NCBI GenBank assembly: GCA_947652115.1 | Contig: OX393568.1 | Span: 22,243,331-22,307,330 of the forward strand | Reading direction: 5' to 3' | Origin: Blastomussa wellsi | Lineage: Eukaryota > Cnidaria > Anthozoa > Scleractinia > Plerogyridae | Length of the DNA: 64,000 bases | Part shown: in pieces, positions 47,876 through 55,954 of the stretch | How the letters are laid out: every line of letters starts with the position of its first letter | How positions within the stretch are numbered: position 1 is the stretch's first letter | Translations under genes and position numbers: made by a program | Notes under the pieces: model-generated | What the model was told of the DNA's origin: nothing | Seen by the model: only the letters and a program-made list of their open reading frames with translations | Database searches by the model: none

Positions 47876-50159
47876 AATGTTTTACGGTCAAACCCCCAGA
47901 ATTCAACAAGAAACATTGGACCCAGAAAAGAATCGTCTTCACGGAAATTTCATGATTTCACAAACAAATTACCGTGAATGGCTCCGCGTCTGGTCGATGA
48001 GATTCAGAGAAAATGACCCAAACAACAAAGATCTTTACACTTTTGCAAACCTTTATCAAGATAAGTTCATAAATGTGGTGAAAAATGAAATTGTTTCATT
48101 GAAAAACGTGAAAGTGGGTTTCGGAATGAGAGTAAAGTTTTCACGAGAAATTGACGATGGAGAAGGCGGCACGAAAACGGTTGAAAAAGAAGTTTATTTC
48201 AAAAACGACGATCCATATATTTTCTTTCAGAAAGATCTGGAAGACGAAGTAAAGTTTGTAGAGAAATTCGATGAATTTATTGACCAGATCAATGGAGAAA
48301 TCGAGAACTGGTCAGCAGAAGGATCAGGATGGGATTTTGTTGAAGTAATGGTCGCATACGTGAATGTCGCGCGCTTTCAGCCATTGAGCGGGGGAACATG
48401 GTTGCCACTGCCGGCCAAACTTGCGGCCAAGAAAGCAATTGTAAATGTGAAAAACACAGACAACGAATGTTTGAAGTGGGCGCTCAGAGCAGCTTTATAC
48501 CCACCAAGAGACGGGAAGAACCCACAAAGGCCAAGCAAATATCCGGTCAACGACGGAATAAATTGGACAGGCATCAATTTTCCAACACCGGTGTCACAGA
48601 TTGAAAAGCTTGAAAAACAAAACGCACATCTGGCAATAAACGTCTTTGGCTGGGAAAAAAACTGCGTGATATTCCACCATGTGAGTGAGAAAAACTTGCC
48701 ACGAATTAATTTGATTCTGATTGAGTCAGGAGAAATTCAACATTACTGTTTTGTCAAAAGGGTGAGCGCTTTGTTGTTTGATCAGACAAAAAGATGCTGC
48801 AAAAAGCACTACTGCATGATGTGCCTGACAGGTTACACAAGAGCGGATTTGCTTGCAGAGCATGAAAAATATTGCAACGGCTTGGAGGGCAGACCCACAA
48901 GGATTGACACGCCGGAAGAAGGGAAAAACAAGCTTTCATTCCAGAATTTCCACAAACAGATGAAGGCCCCGTTCGTGATTTATGCTGATTTTGAGGCACT
49001 TGTGAAAAAAATCTCGACATGCGAGCGAGGGCCAGAGAGCAAAGAAAAAAGTTTCACAGAAAAAACTGAATGGCACGAAGCGTGCGGGTACGCCTGGATG
49101 AGTGTTAGAAGTGATGGAAAAATCATGAACACAAAAGTCTGGAGGGGAAAAAATGCGGTGGGGAACTTTCTGAACGACATCGTGCAAGAGGAAGAAAAAT
49201 TGAGAGAAAGTGTGGAAGAACCAAAACCGGTTGCGATGTCACCAAAAGATTGGGAAAATTTCAAAAGCGCAACAGAATGCCATATATGCAACAAAAGTTT
49301 GATGAAAGAAAATTTCCTCGACTCATTGCCAGCATGGAACAAAAACAAAGACGAATATTTGGGGCAGGTTCACAAAAAATGTTTCTGGTTTGCGCAAAAG
49401 AAGCTGGATTTCATTTGCATGAAAAAGTTGGCAAAAGAACAAAAAGAAGCGGCGGAAAAACAAGAAAAATGCCGATTTTGTGAAAAACAGTTGATCCAAC
49501 CAGTTTTCAGAGACGCTGTAAAAGACCACTGCCACGTGACAGGCAAGTTCCGCGGAGCCGCGCACAACGAGTGCAATTTCAAACTGAAGTTGAAGCCCAA
49601 AACATTCCCAATTCCAGTGGTATTTCACAATCTGAGAGGTTATGATGCGCACCACTTGATGCAAGCGATAGCGCAGCAAGAAAAAGAAGTGAAATGCATC
49701 GCCAACAACATGGAAAAGTACATCACATTTTCCATGGGGGGCCTGCACTTCATAGACAGCTTGAATTTTCTGCAGGGGAGCCTCGATTCACTTGTGAAAG
49801 CAACACCAAAAGAGGCTTTGAAAAACACAGAAAGAATCTCAAAGGGAAGTGATCTTTTGTTCCAAAAAGGTGTTTATCCTTATGAGTACATGGACTCATG
49901 GGTGAAATTCGACGAGACAAAACTTCCGGAAAAAGACAAGTTTTACAGCAAACTGAATGACGAAGGAATTTCAGATGCTGAATATGCGCACGCACAGAAA
50001 GTCTGGAAAACGTTTGAGTGTAAAAATCTTGGAGATTATCACGATCTCTATGTGCAAACGGATGTTGCCCTTCTGGCAGATGTTTTTGAAAACTTCAGAG
50101 GCTTATGCCAAAAGCAGTATGGGCTGGATCCGGCGCATTATTCACATCACCAGGATTGA
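47841..50159 (+). CDS. polB: Family B DNA polymerase (protein-primed type), N-terminal part with exonuclease, frame broken
   Basis: This is the first part of the element's replicative polymerase, which copies the element from its ends. From the ATG at 47841 the Exo I motif is at residues 383-385 (DFE), Exo II near residue 602 (NLRGYD) and Exo III at 737-741 (YVQTD, then LLAD). Between Exo I and Exo II sits a Cys/His-rich insert (two Cys pairs near residues 480 and 545, then DHCHVTGKFRG at 562) that looks like an endonuclease VII-type zinc site. The first eleven codons lie in the terminal repeat. An upstream in-frame GTG at 47817 is less likely as a start. A one-base frame change at about 50139-50142 leads to a stop at 50159; the rest of the protein continues in another frame. 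With no other decay visible, a recent mutation or a sequence error is most likely. Confidence 0.9.
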   Translation: MAAADYSNDVLQMFYGQTPRIQQETLDPEKNRLHGNFMISQTNYREWLRVWSMRFRENDPNNKDLYTFANLYQDKFINVVKNEIVSLKNVKVGFGMRVKFSREIDDGEGGTKTVEKEVYFKNDDPYIFFQKDLEDEVKFVEKFDEFIDQINGEIENWSAEGSGWDFVEVMVAYVNVARFQPLSGGTWLPLPAKLAAKKAIVNVKNTDNECLKWALRAALYPPRDGKNPQRPSKYPVNDGINWTGINFPTPVSQIEKLEKQNAHLAINVFGWEKNCVIFHHVSEKNLPRINLILIESGEIQHYCFVKRVSALLFDQTKRCCKKHYCMMCLTGYTRADLLAEHEKYCNGLEGRPTRIDTPEEGKNKLSFQNFHKQMKAPFVIYADFEALVKKISTCERGPESKEKSFTEKTEWHEACGYAWMSVRSDGKIMNTKVWRGKNAVGNFLNDIVQEEEKLRESVEEPKPVAMSPKDWENFKSATECHICNKSLMKENFLDSLPAWNKNKDEYLGQVHKKCFWFAQKKLDFICMKKLAKEQKEAAEKQEKCRFCEKQLIQPVFRDAVKDHCHVTGKFRGAAHNECNFKLKLKPKTFPIPVVFHNLRGYDAHHLMQAIAQQEKEVKCIANNMEKYITFSMGGLHFIDSLNFLQGSLDSLVKATPKEALKNTERISKGSDLLFQKGVYPYEYMDSWVKFDETKLPEKDKFYSKLNDEGISDAEYAHAQKVWKTFECKNLGDYHDLYVQTDVALLADVFENFRGLCQKQYGLDPAHYSHHQD

Positions 50160-51676
50160 GCTGGGACGCGCTCTTGAAAATGACAGGCGTCGAGCTGGAG
50201 CTTTTCACAGACATCGACATGCATTTGTTTGTGGAAAGGGGGATGCGCGGCGGGATTTCAATGGCAAGCAAGAGACACGCCAAAGCAAACAACCCAATGT
50301 GCAAAGGTTTTGATGAGACCAAACCGAAAAGTTGGATAATGTATCTCGATGCAAATAACCTTTACGGTTGGGCCATGTGCAAGCCCCTGCCATTGAGGAA
50401 TTTCAAATGGAAACGCGTCATGCCGACCGAAGAAGAAATCCAAAAGAAAAAAGAGGGTGCAAAAACTGGTTGGATTCTCGAGGTTGACCTTGAATATCCG
50501 GTGGAACTGCATGAAGAGCACAACAGCTATCCGCTTGCACCGGAAAAAAAGGCGGTAAAAAAAGAGGACATGTCGGACTATCAAAATCGTTTGATGGAAA
50601 AGCTTGATCTGAAACCACCCAAAGACAAGAAGCTGCTGCTGACGCTTGAAGACAAAAACAACTACGTTGTGCATTACAGAAACCTCCAGTTTTATCTGAA
50701 ACAGGGCATGAAACTGAAAAAAGTCCACAAGGTGCTCGAGTTCGATCAAGAGCGCTGGATGGAACCGTACATCATGATGAACACAGAGTTCCGAAAAGAA
50801 GCAAAAAGCGACTTTGAAAAGAACTTCTACAAGCTCATGAACAACTCTGTCTTCGGTAAAACAATGGAGAACCTGCGCAAACGCGTGGACATAAAAATCG
50901 TGCGCGGTGATGAAGACAACAAAATCAGAAAACTGGTTGCCAGCCCCCTGTACTCAAGGTTTGTTGAATTCACAAATGATATGGCGGGCATCCACATGCA
51001 CAAAGGAAAAATTCTGCTGAACAAACCGGTGTACACGGGCATGACGATCCTGGACAACAGCAAGATCCTCATGTACGACTTTTTCTACAACCACCTGAAA
51101 AAGCAGTACGGACCAAAATGTGAACTTTTGTACACAGACACGGACAGCCTTCTGCTGGAGATCGAAACAGAAGACGTTTACAAAGACGTTGCAAGAAACA
51201 AATCATTGTATGACTTGAGTGATTACCCGCAAGATCGTCCACTTCACTCAAACACCAACAAAAAGGTTTTGGGCAAAATGAAAGATGAATGCGCGGGGAC
51301 ACCCATCGCGGAATGCATATGTCTCAGGTCAAAAATGTACTCCATCTTGCGAGGGGACGAAAAAAATATCAAAAAAGCGAAAGGTGTGAAAAAGTGCGTC
51401 GTCAAGAAAAAAATAAAGCACGAGCAGTACCGCGAAATGATTTTTGGTGAGAAGAAACAGCTGAGGCATGGTATGAACATTCTGCGGAGCGAGGGGCATG
51501 AAATCTGGGGCATGCACGTGAACAAGATTTCACTGTCTGCCTTTGATTCAAAACGCTGGATTGCGGATGACGGGATCCACACAAAAGCATATGGCTTCAA
51601 AAAAGATGAATGGAAAGATGTCGATCTTCAAGATTTGGAAGAACTGTTGGCAGATATTGATTTTTCAACTCTTTAA
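50141..51676 (+). CDS. polB: Family B DNA polymerase, C-terminal catalytic part
   Basis: This continues the broken polymerase gene in a shifted frame and has no convincing start of its own. The three catalytic motifs are intact: motif A with its aspartate codon at 50348-50350 (YLDANNLYGW), motif B at about 50829-50870 (KLMNNSVFGKT) and motif C at about 51131-51150 (YTDTDS). The order and spacing, with an insert between motifs A and B, fit the protein-primed DNA_pol_B_2 family of Polintons, adenoviruses and phi29-like phages. The gene ends 12 bp inside the 3' end of the small convergent gene at 51665-51883. No terminal-protein domain was recognised. Confidence 0.9.
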   Translation, partial: FTSPGLSWDALLKMTGVELELFTDIDMHLFVERGMRGGISMASKRHAKANNPMCKGFDETKPKSWIMYLDANNLYGWAMCKPLPLRNFKWKRVMPTEEEIQKKKEGAKTGWILEVDLEYPVELHEEHNSYPLAPEKKAVKKEDMSDYQNRLMEKLDLKPPKDKKLLLTLEDKNNYVVHYRNLQFYLKQGMKLKKVHKVLEFDQERWMEPYIMMNTEFRKEAKSDFEKNFYKLMNNSVFGKTMENLRKRVDIKIVRGDEDNKIRKLVASPLYSRFVEFTNDMAGIHMHKGKILLNKPVYTGMTILDNSKILMYDFFYNHLKKQYGPKCELLYTDTDSLLLEIETEDVYKDVARNKSLYDLSDYPQDRPLHSNTNKKVLGKMKDECAGTPIAECICLRSKMYSILRGDEKNIKKAKGVKKCVVKKKIKHEQYREMIFGEKKQLRHGMNILRSEGHEIWGMHVNKISLSAFDSKRWIADDGIHTKAYGFKKDEWKDVDLQDLEELLADIDFSTL

Positions 51677-51883
51677 AGTTTGGAAAACCTCGCGCGGGTC
51701 CAAACTGCGCAAAAATTCAACATAGTTGGGGTCAAGAAAAAAGTCTTCTTTTTGTGAGGGAACGTTTCTTGTAAAAACAAAAGAATTTTCATTGTTAACG
51801 TCTCTCTGTATTCGTTTTTTGTTTTTTCTTGCGTTTTGAACTGTTACACCGTTGCGCCCGCGTCCCATTTCTTCAACTGACAT
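51665..51883 (-). CDS. Small basic hypothetical protein (72 aa)
   Basis: This open frame starts at an ATG at 51883, 33 bp after the integrase stop, and ends tail to tail with the polymerase gene. It begins MSVEEMGRGRNG, has a basic stretch (ARKNKKRIQRD) and a C-terminal helix-like segment (NYVEFLRSLDPREVFQ). I do not recognise the family. Its tight fit between two certain genes is the main support for coding. Confidence 0.55.
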   Translation of the reverse strand: MSVEEMGRGRNGVTVQNARKNKKRIQRDVNNENSFVFTRNVPSQKEDFFLDPNYVEFLRSLDPREVFQTLKS

Positions 51884-51915
51884 TTATTTCTTCAACTGTG
51901 GGGCTTGCCTCGCGT

Positions 51916-52911
51916 TCAGTCAACGCTGGCCGGCGGTAGAATGGTGTTTGGAGGGACAACCAGCAGCTCTTCACGCACAAAGCCGCGCTTGGGTCCATCG
52001 TGTAAATAGTACAGAAAAGGTTGATCGGGTTTTTGGAAAACCTTTTCAATGGTGAAAACTTTCAAAGACCAAATCGGATCCGTGGCTCTTTTTTTCCCCC
52101 CTTCAAGCTCACCAGGTTCGTAAAGATGGCGAACCTGAACAAGATATGGCAGGATTTTTTCATCCTTCCCAACAGGTCTGTGATAAGCAGTCGAAGGTTT
52201 CGAAAAAACAGATTTCTCTTTGATTGCAACAGCGGGTTTCTTTCCGATGAGGCTGGTCACCTCGTTGTTCAAAGCCGAAACAACTTCAGGAAGTCTTTTC
52301 ACCCATGCCCTGGACCGCTGGCCCTCAGGCATCCGCATTTCCACGGCATACTGGTGACCGAACAGGCGTTCGGCAAGGGTGCGGTTGAAACGTTCAACAA
52401 TGGCCTGATCGCGGTGAATGTTGACGCGCCCGCGCCGGATGAAAGTTTTGTGATTTTCCATGACTTTCGTCACAGCGCCCATGAATTCGCGCCCAGGGTC
52501 AACTTGCAACATTTCAGGCCATTTCAAAGGGCCGCGCTTGTAAATTTTCTGGAAAGCCTGGGCAACCTCATCAGAATTTTTCGAGGTCAAGGGTTCGGAC
52601 TCTTTGAAACGGCTGGCCACGTCGACAACGTTCAGCGCGTATTTCCAGACTTTGCGACCGCGAGGCAGTTTATCGTGAGGCAAAAAAAGAAGGTCCGCCT
52701 GGTGGACCTTGTTGGGTAAGGACACGTCGAATTTCGGTCGAGGTATATGCTTCGGCGCCGGCAGGAATATCTGCCAGAGGGCTTGCTTGATCAACCACTT
52801 TTTTGCGGTGTCTTCCGGGACTTTTGCAGCCGCGGCCAGTTTTTTGATGGCGGCAATGCCTTTCCAATAACCGCCAGGGCTGTAGTATATCTTCGCGAGT
52901 TTGGTGTCCAT
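51916..52911 (-). CDS. int: Polinton integrase (retroviral-type DDE)
   Basis: The integrase inserts the element's ends into host DNA and creates short target duplications. The protein has 331 residues from the ATG at 52911. An N-terminal helical region (about 1-60) is followed by the catalytic core with D73 (HQADLLFL), D138 (VDPGREF) and E173 (IVERFNRTL), 35 residues apart, as in retroviral and Polinton integrases. The C-terminal part (about 255-325; YLVQVRHLYEPGELEGGKK, DPIWSLKVFTIEKV) resembles the SH3/chromo-like domain of the c-integrase group. No HHCC zinc finger is clear at the N-terminus. All catalytic residues and the frame are intact. The leader shares TTTAAACTTTTTTT and an A+T-rich TATATGG with the next gene. 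Confidence 0.93.
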   Translation of the reverse strand: MDTKLAKIYYSPGGYWKGIAAIKKLAAAAKVPEDTAKKWLIKQALWQIFLPAPKHIPRPKFDVSLPNKVHQADLLFLPHDKLPRGRKVWKYALNVVDVASRFKESEPLTSKNSDEVAQAFQKIYKRGPLKWPEMLQVDPGREFMGAVTKVMENHKTFIRRGRVNIHRDQAIVERFNRTLAERLFGHQYAVEMRMPEGQRSRAWVKRLPEVVSALNNEVTSLIGKKPAVAIKEKSVFSKPSTAYHRPVGKDEKILPYLVQVRHLYEPGELEGGKKRATDPIWSLKVFTIEKVFQKPDQPFLYYLHDGPKRGFVREELLVVPPNTILPPASVD

Positions 52912-52939
52912 ATAAACGAGGTGAAAAAAAGTTTAAATG

Positions 52940-53083
52940 TTAGCAGATGAATCTTGTTTTGGTTTTCCCGCAAGAGGCGCATTTGACTTTCAGAAAGGTT
53001 TGCCCATTTTTGGTTTTTCCGAGTCTTTCACTCCCACGAACGTTGGGGGTGATCTTCTTCTCATACACACAGTAGAAATCCAT
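52940..53083 (-). CDS. 47-residue Cys-containing protein, zinc-ribbon-like
   Basis: This very short gene begins MDFYCVYEKK and ends KCASCGKTKTRFIC. The cysteines are at 5, 35, 38 and 47. It resembles the short zinc-ribbon-like proteins (DUF5679-like) encoded by Polintons, adintoviruses and some large DNA viruses, which usually have two CxxC knuckles joined by a TKNG segment (present here at 24-27). The second cysteine of the first knuckle is absent (Glu8). It lies between the integrase gene and the 145-residue gene. Its leader nearly repeats that of the integrase, and this supports it as a real gene. Confidence 0.75.
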   Translation of the reverse strand: MDFYCVYEKKITPNVRGSERLGKTKNGQTFLKVKCASCGKTKTRFIC

Positions 53084-53103
53084 ATAAAAGAGGTAAAAAA
53101 AGT

Positions 53104-53541
53104 TTAAAAGAACCGGAAAGCAGCGTAGCCCAAAGCGAGAGCCCCGGCCCCGACAAACATGAGTTCACCATTTTTTTGCTGCTGGCTTGGTTGATAAAAA
53201 TCCGAAAATTTGGGCTCTTTGGGAGGAGCCATTTGCTCTTCAGGATGCGCCTGGTTGTAGAGTTTGAAAGCGTAGTCAGTGTTGGTGAAGTTCTGCTTGG
53301 CTTCCGCTTTTATGAGCTCGTTTGTTGCAATCCAGTCGAGAAGTTTGGTGCGGTCGCGCACGTATTTGGCTTTCGCAGCATCATACGCCTCGATAGCTCG
53401 GTCGTGGCGCTCTTTTTCTTCAAGAGCGGCTTTTTCACTGTCATCGCCTTCTAAAAACTTCGCCAGATAATTGCCGCCGGTGAAAGCAGCTGCGTTCAAC
53501 ACAGCCCCGACAGACATCAGTCCAAACGACATTAATGCCAT
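53104..53541 (-). CDS. Conserved cnidarian Polinton protein, 145 aa, hydrophobic ends
   Basis: The protein has an N-terminal hydrophobic stretch (about 1-28), a charged helical middle (about 35-90), the segment EPKFSDFYQPSQQQKNGE and a C-terminal hydrophobic stretch (about 127-145). I recognise the SDFY...KNGEL region as recurring in cnidarian Polinton-like elements, but no function is known to me. It may be a virion membrane or internal protein. The word TTGTATAAGC directly before the ATG matches that of the major capsid gene (TTGTATAAAC), so the two may be expressed together. Confidence 0.7.
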   Translation of the reverse strand: MALMSFGLMSVGAVLNAAAFTGGNYLAKFLEGDDSEKAALEEKERHDRAIEAYDAAKAKYVRDRTKLLDWIATNELIKAEAKQNFTNTDYAFKLYNQAHPEEQMAPPKEPKFSDFYQPSQQQKNGELMFVGAGALALGYAAFRFF

Positions 53542-53586
53542 GCTTATACAATCGGCGGCATTTTTTCAAATGATTTTTTTGGGTGT

Positions 53587-53808
53587 TCAAACGTTGGTCG
53601 GGAGGATTTTCTGGTCCTCCAGGTACTTCTTGAGCCAGATGCTGCCCGTCATCACACCAGTGAACATTGCGAAGTTTTCGATAGAATCTGAAGGGTCATC
53701 TGTAAAACTTCTCTTGAACACTTTTTTGACAGCCCACCCAATGCCAGCAGAGAGGCCAACGAGAGTCGCGGCCTCCATGGCGTTTTTTACAAGATTGTTT
53801 TCAGGCAT
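53587..53808 (-). CDS. Small membrane protein (73 aa)
   Basis: The open frame from the ATG at 53808 contains two hydrophobic helices (about residues 10-29 and 45-60) separated by a basic/acidic linker (VKKVFKRSFTDDPSDS). Length and layout suggest a small two-pass membrane protein. It lies in the - strand block between the 145- and 84-residue genes, 45 bp from the former. No family is recognised. Confidence 0.6.
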   Translation of the reverse strand: MPENNLVKNAMEAATLVGLSAGIGWAVKKVFKRSFTDDPSDSIENFAMFTGVMTGSIWLKKYLEDQKILPTNV

Positions 53809-53846
53809 GTTTTTATGAAAGAAAAAAATAAAAGTTCAAAAGAAAA

Positions 53847-54101
53847 TTATTCAGACTCCACATTGCTTGGCGGCTTCTCATCTTCATCAGCTTGTGAATC
53901 TGCATAGCTTGGCGGTTTCTCGTCAGGGTAAATTGGCAACACAGGAAATTCCTCATCTTCATATTCATCTTCTTCAATGAATGGTGCATCCCAGAGAAGC
54001 ATGATTGTATCAAAAAATGCTACGGAAAATTTTAACCAAAAATAGCTGATTGCAAAAATACCAACGCCTGATACAACAGCTTGGGCACCGTCAATTTTCA
54101 T
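53847..54101 (-). CDS. Single-pass membrane protein with PPxY motif (84 aa)
   Basis: The N-terminal half (about 9-36) is one long hydrophobic helix. The C-terminal half is acidic (EEDEYEDEEF) and carries DEKPPSYAD with PPSY at 63-66, then a decayed second copy, DEKPPSN. PPxY is the docking site of NEDD4-family ubiquitin ligases and serves as a late domain in enveloped viruses; adenovirus protein VI also carries one. Role here is inference: recruitment of host ubiquitin/ESCRT machinery in traffic or release. Confidence 0.65.
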   Translation of the reverse strand: MKIDGAQAVVSGVGIFAISYFWLKFSVAFFDTIMLLWDAPFIEEDEYEDEEFPVLPIYPDEKPPSYADSQADEDEKPPSNVESE

Positions 54102-54147
54102 GTTTTGTATATTGTGTAAATATTAAATTGGGGCGGCACCAATGCAA

Positions 54148-54654
54148 TCAATCCATTTTGCGAATTCCTTTTCTTGGCTGCGGTTGCTGCGGTGGCTGCG
54201 GTGGCTGCGGCAGAGGAGCTGGTTCTTTTGGCTGCGGCTCCGGTGGATTATCCTGTTTTTTTGCGAAAAAAGCTTTTATATCATCACGCTTGACATAAGT
54301 TGTAACAATGGTTACGCCAATTCCAGCGATAGTTAGCCATTGGTTTGTGGTGAAACCCTCTGAATCGGCTGCAGCAGGCTTTGGTTCGGTTTCCGGCTCA
54401 GGAGCAGGATCACGGGGAGCGGTTTCTTTTTTTGCCTGCTTGTTGTTTGCAATAATGATAGCCGCCTCAGCTGCGGTTTTTTTCTGCGATTCGCGGGCCA
54501 GCCGTGTTCTTTCGGCAACCATTTTCCCAGCAGCCACTCGCTTGGGATTTTTGGCAGGCTTTGTTGCCGGAGTTTGTGAAGTTACTTGGCTTTCCATTGG
54601 TTGCTGCGGTTCAGAGATTTCTTGAGCGGTCGGTTGCTTCTGTTCTTCAGCCAT
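54148..54654 (-). CDS. Basic, Pro-rich single-pass membrane protein (168 aa)
   Basis: The N-terminal part is Gln/Pro/Thr-rich, then comes a basic alanine-rich helix (KNPKRVAAGKMVAERTRLAR, about 36-55). One hydrophobic segment follows at about 104-122 (TNQWLTIAGIGVTIV), next a KRDDIKAFF stretch, a long Pro/Gln-rich region (about 136-158) and the end GIRKMD. I recognise this arrangement, with basic helix, helix starting near NQWL, Pro-rich part and terminal MD, from other cnidarian elements of this type. A virion protein that links DNA and membrane is one possibility; nothing shows it directly. Confidence 0.65.
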   Translation of the reverse strand: MAEEQKQPTAQEISEPQQPMESQVTSQTPATKPAKNPKRVAAGKMVAERTRLARESQKKTAAEAAIIIANNKQAKKETAPRDPAPEPETEPKPAAADSEGFTTNQWLTIAGIGVTIVTTYVKRDDIKAFFAKKQDNPPEPQPKEPAPLPQPPQPPQQPQPRKGIRKMD

Positions 54655-54725
54655 TGTTACTTTGAAACAAATTTATATTTAATTAAAAAAAAATTTTTGT
54701 CAGGAATTGCTGGCTTTCTGAGTAA

Positions 54726-55328
54726 TTATTCAGCGGTTGGTGGGCTTTGCTCAATAATTTCTTCCGATTTTGCTTCGTGATTTTTTTCAAAATTAATGTG
54801 TTTTGCCGATTTTGCTTCGTGATTTTTTTCAAAATTAATGTGTTTTGTTGTGATCAGAGCTGCGTTTGCCACAGCGAGAAAACGACCGCACCTCAGGGAC
54901 ATGCTGCCTGCCAGGTTAGACAGCTCTTTGTTGATGATGTAGTCGTTTTTAAGTTCTTTTTGATAAGCATGGATGTCGTCGAGGTTGACTGCCATTCCGA
55001 CGGCTTTGGTTACAAGAAAAACGAAGCTGTCGATCAAGCTGTCGGTTGTCTTTGAGCCCACGTATGTCTCGTACCGTTTTGTGTATTTCTCGACCTCTTT
55101 GTCACTGAGGCGCTTCACATTCTCGTGTGTTAACTGCACCCCGATTGCTTCTTTGGCTTTCCCTGTTGACACCAGCACGGCAAGCTGCTCACGAAGTGCA
55201 GGAATATCAGGCTGCGTTGAAACTGGAAAGGCATTGCCGGGCGCGCTCGTTGGCTCAGCTTCAAGCAAGTTCATAATGTCATTTATATTTTCTTCAATTT
55301 CTGGGGTTAATTCGGATGGATTTGCCAT
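54726..55328 (-). CDS. Conserved Polinton-associated protein with internal tandem repeat (200 aa)
   Basis: The protein has an acidic N-terminus, a helical core (about 48-160; TKRYETYVG, SFVFLVTKAVGMAV, LSNLAGSMSLRCGRF) and a charged tail. The core recurs in related cnidarian elements as far as I recall; its function is unknown to me. The tail holds a perfect 14-residue duplication (KHINFEKNHEAKS plus A/E), encoded by two 42-bp units at 54764-54805 and 54806-54847. The gene follows the ATPase by 13 bp. Confidence 0.7.
   Translation of the reverse strand: MANPSELTPEIEENINDIMNLLEAEPTSAPGNAFPVSTQPDIPALREQLAVLVSTGKAKEAIGVQLTHENVKRLSDKEVEKYTKRYETYVGSKTTDSLIDSFVFLVTKAVGMAVNLDDIHAYQKELKNDYIINKELSNLAGSMSLRCGRFLAVANAALITTKHINFEKNHEAKSAKHINFEKNHEAKSEEIIEQSPPTAE
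54764..54847 (-). repeat. 42-bp tandem duplication inside a coding region
   Basis: Two adjacent copies of a 42-bp unit starting CCGATTTTGCTTCGTGATTT keep the frame of the 200-residue gene. They look identical except at the outer edges, so the duplication is recent. Confidence 0.9.
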
Positions 55329-55341
55329 TTTATATTTATTG

Positions 55342-55950
55342 CTATTTTTTTAATTGAGATTTTTTTATTCCGTAAGGGTGCCGAAGTAAGAACACAAGGT
55401 AGGAAAACTTATTTTTTTTCAGCCATGAAATGTAATCTTTGTACTCATCTTGAGAAAGTTCGCCGGCGTAATCTTCAAAAATCGCTTTCAAAGTCTTCCC
55501 TGCGGGAGTGTAAAAAAGCACAACTGCCCCAATGTTTTCGCGGAAAGAAGCCGTTATGCTGGTCATCTTTTGGGTGACCACCCACACGCTTAGCCCTGTG
55601 TGGCGAGCGCTGAACGCAAGTTTGACCAGCTCGCCTGTTCGCTTTTTTACATCTTTCGAGGCTGCGCAGTCATCAAGGATAATGAGCGTGTTGGTGCCCT
55701 CGAAAAGCCCGGAAACAAGCTTCAACCAGCCCTCAACCCATTCCTGTTCGCAAATGATAACAAAAAAACGCGGGTCCGCCTCGGCGAAGCGATGAAAAGT
55801 CTTGTTGTACGCAAATGTCGGGCAGATGAGCACGATGAAGTCGAACTTGCCACGGAAAGGGCCGCGGAGCTTATCAACCACAAACTTTGATTTTCCCGAA
55901 TTTGTCGGTCCAATTACGAGAGCGTTAAACGGTATGTTGCCTGGGTCCAT
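55342..55950 (-). CDS. FtsK/HerA-type genome-packaging ATPase
   Basis: This is the motor expected to pump the element's DNA into preformed capsids. The protein has 202 residues. Walker A is at 14-21 (GPTNSGKS) and Walker B at about 88-94 (TLIILDD), followed by a sensor-like stretch ending in Q127 (WVVTQ). Length and motif spacing fit the A32-like ATPases of Polintons and related DNA viruses. The start ATG at 55950 lies five bases from the major capsid stop, so the two genes are probably co-expressed. The frame is intact. Confidence 0.88.
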   Translation of the reverse strand: MDPGNIPFNALVIGPTNSGKSKFVVDKLRGPFRGKFDFIVLICPTFAYNKTFHRFAEADPRFFVIICEQEWVEGWLKLVSGLFEGTNTLIILDDCAASKDVKKRTGELVKLAFSARHTGLSVWVVTQKMTSITASFRENIGAVVLFYTPAGKTLKAIFEDYAGELSQDEYKDYISWLKKNKFSYLVFLLRHPYGIKKSQLKK

Positions 55951-55954
55951 TTTA

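Noticed and set aside
48980..49748. Several 80-140-residue frames on the - strand
   Set aside because: Shadows of the polymerase gene; Phe/Ser-rich composition is typical of antisense to Lys/Glu-rich coding sequence.
50139..50159. Programmed ribosomal frameshift in the polymerase gene
   Set aside because: No slippery heptamer and no obvious downstream structure; family members are single-frame proteins as far as I know.
52021..52719. 232-residue frame on the + strand
   Set aside because: Antisense shadow of the integrase gene, whose catalytic residues are intact on the other strand.
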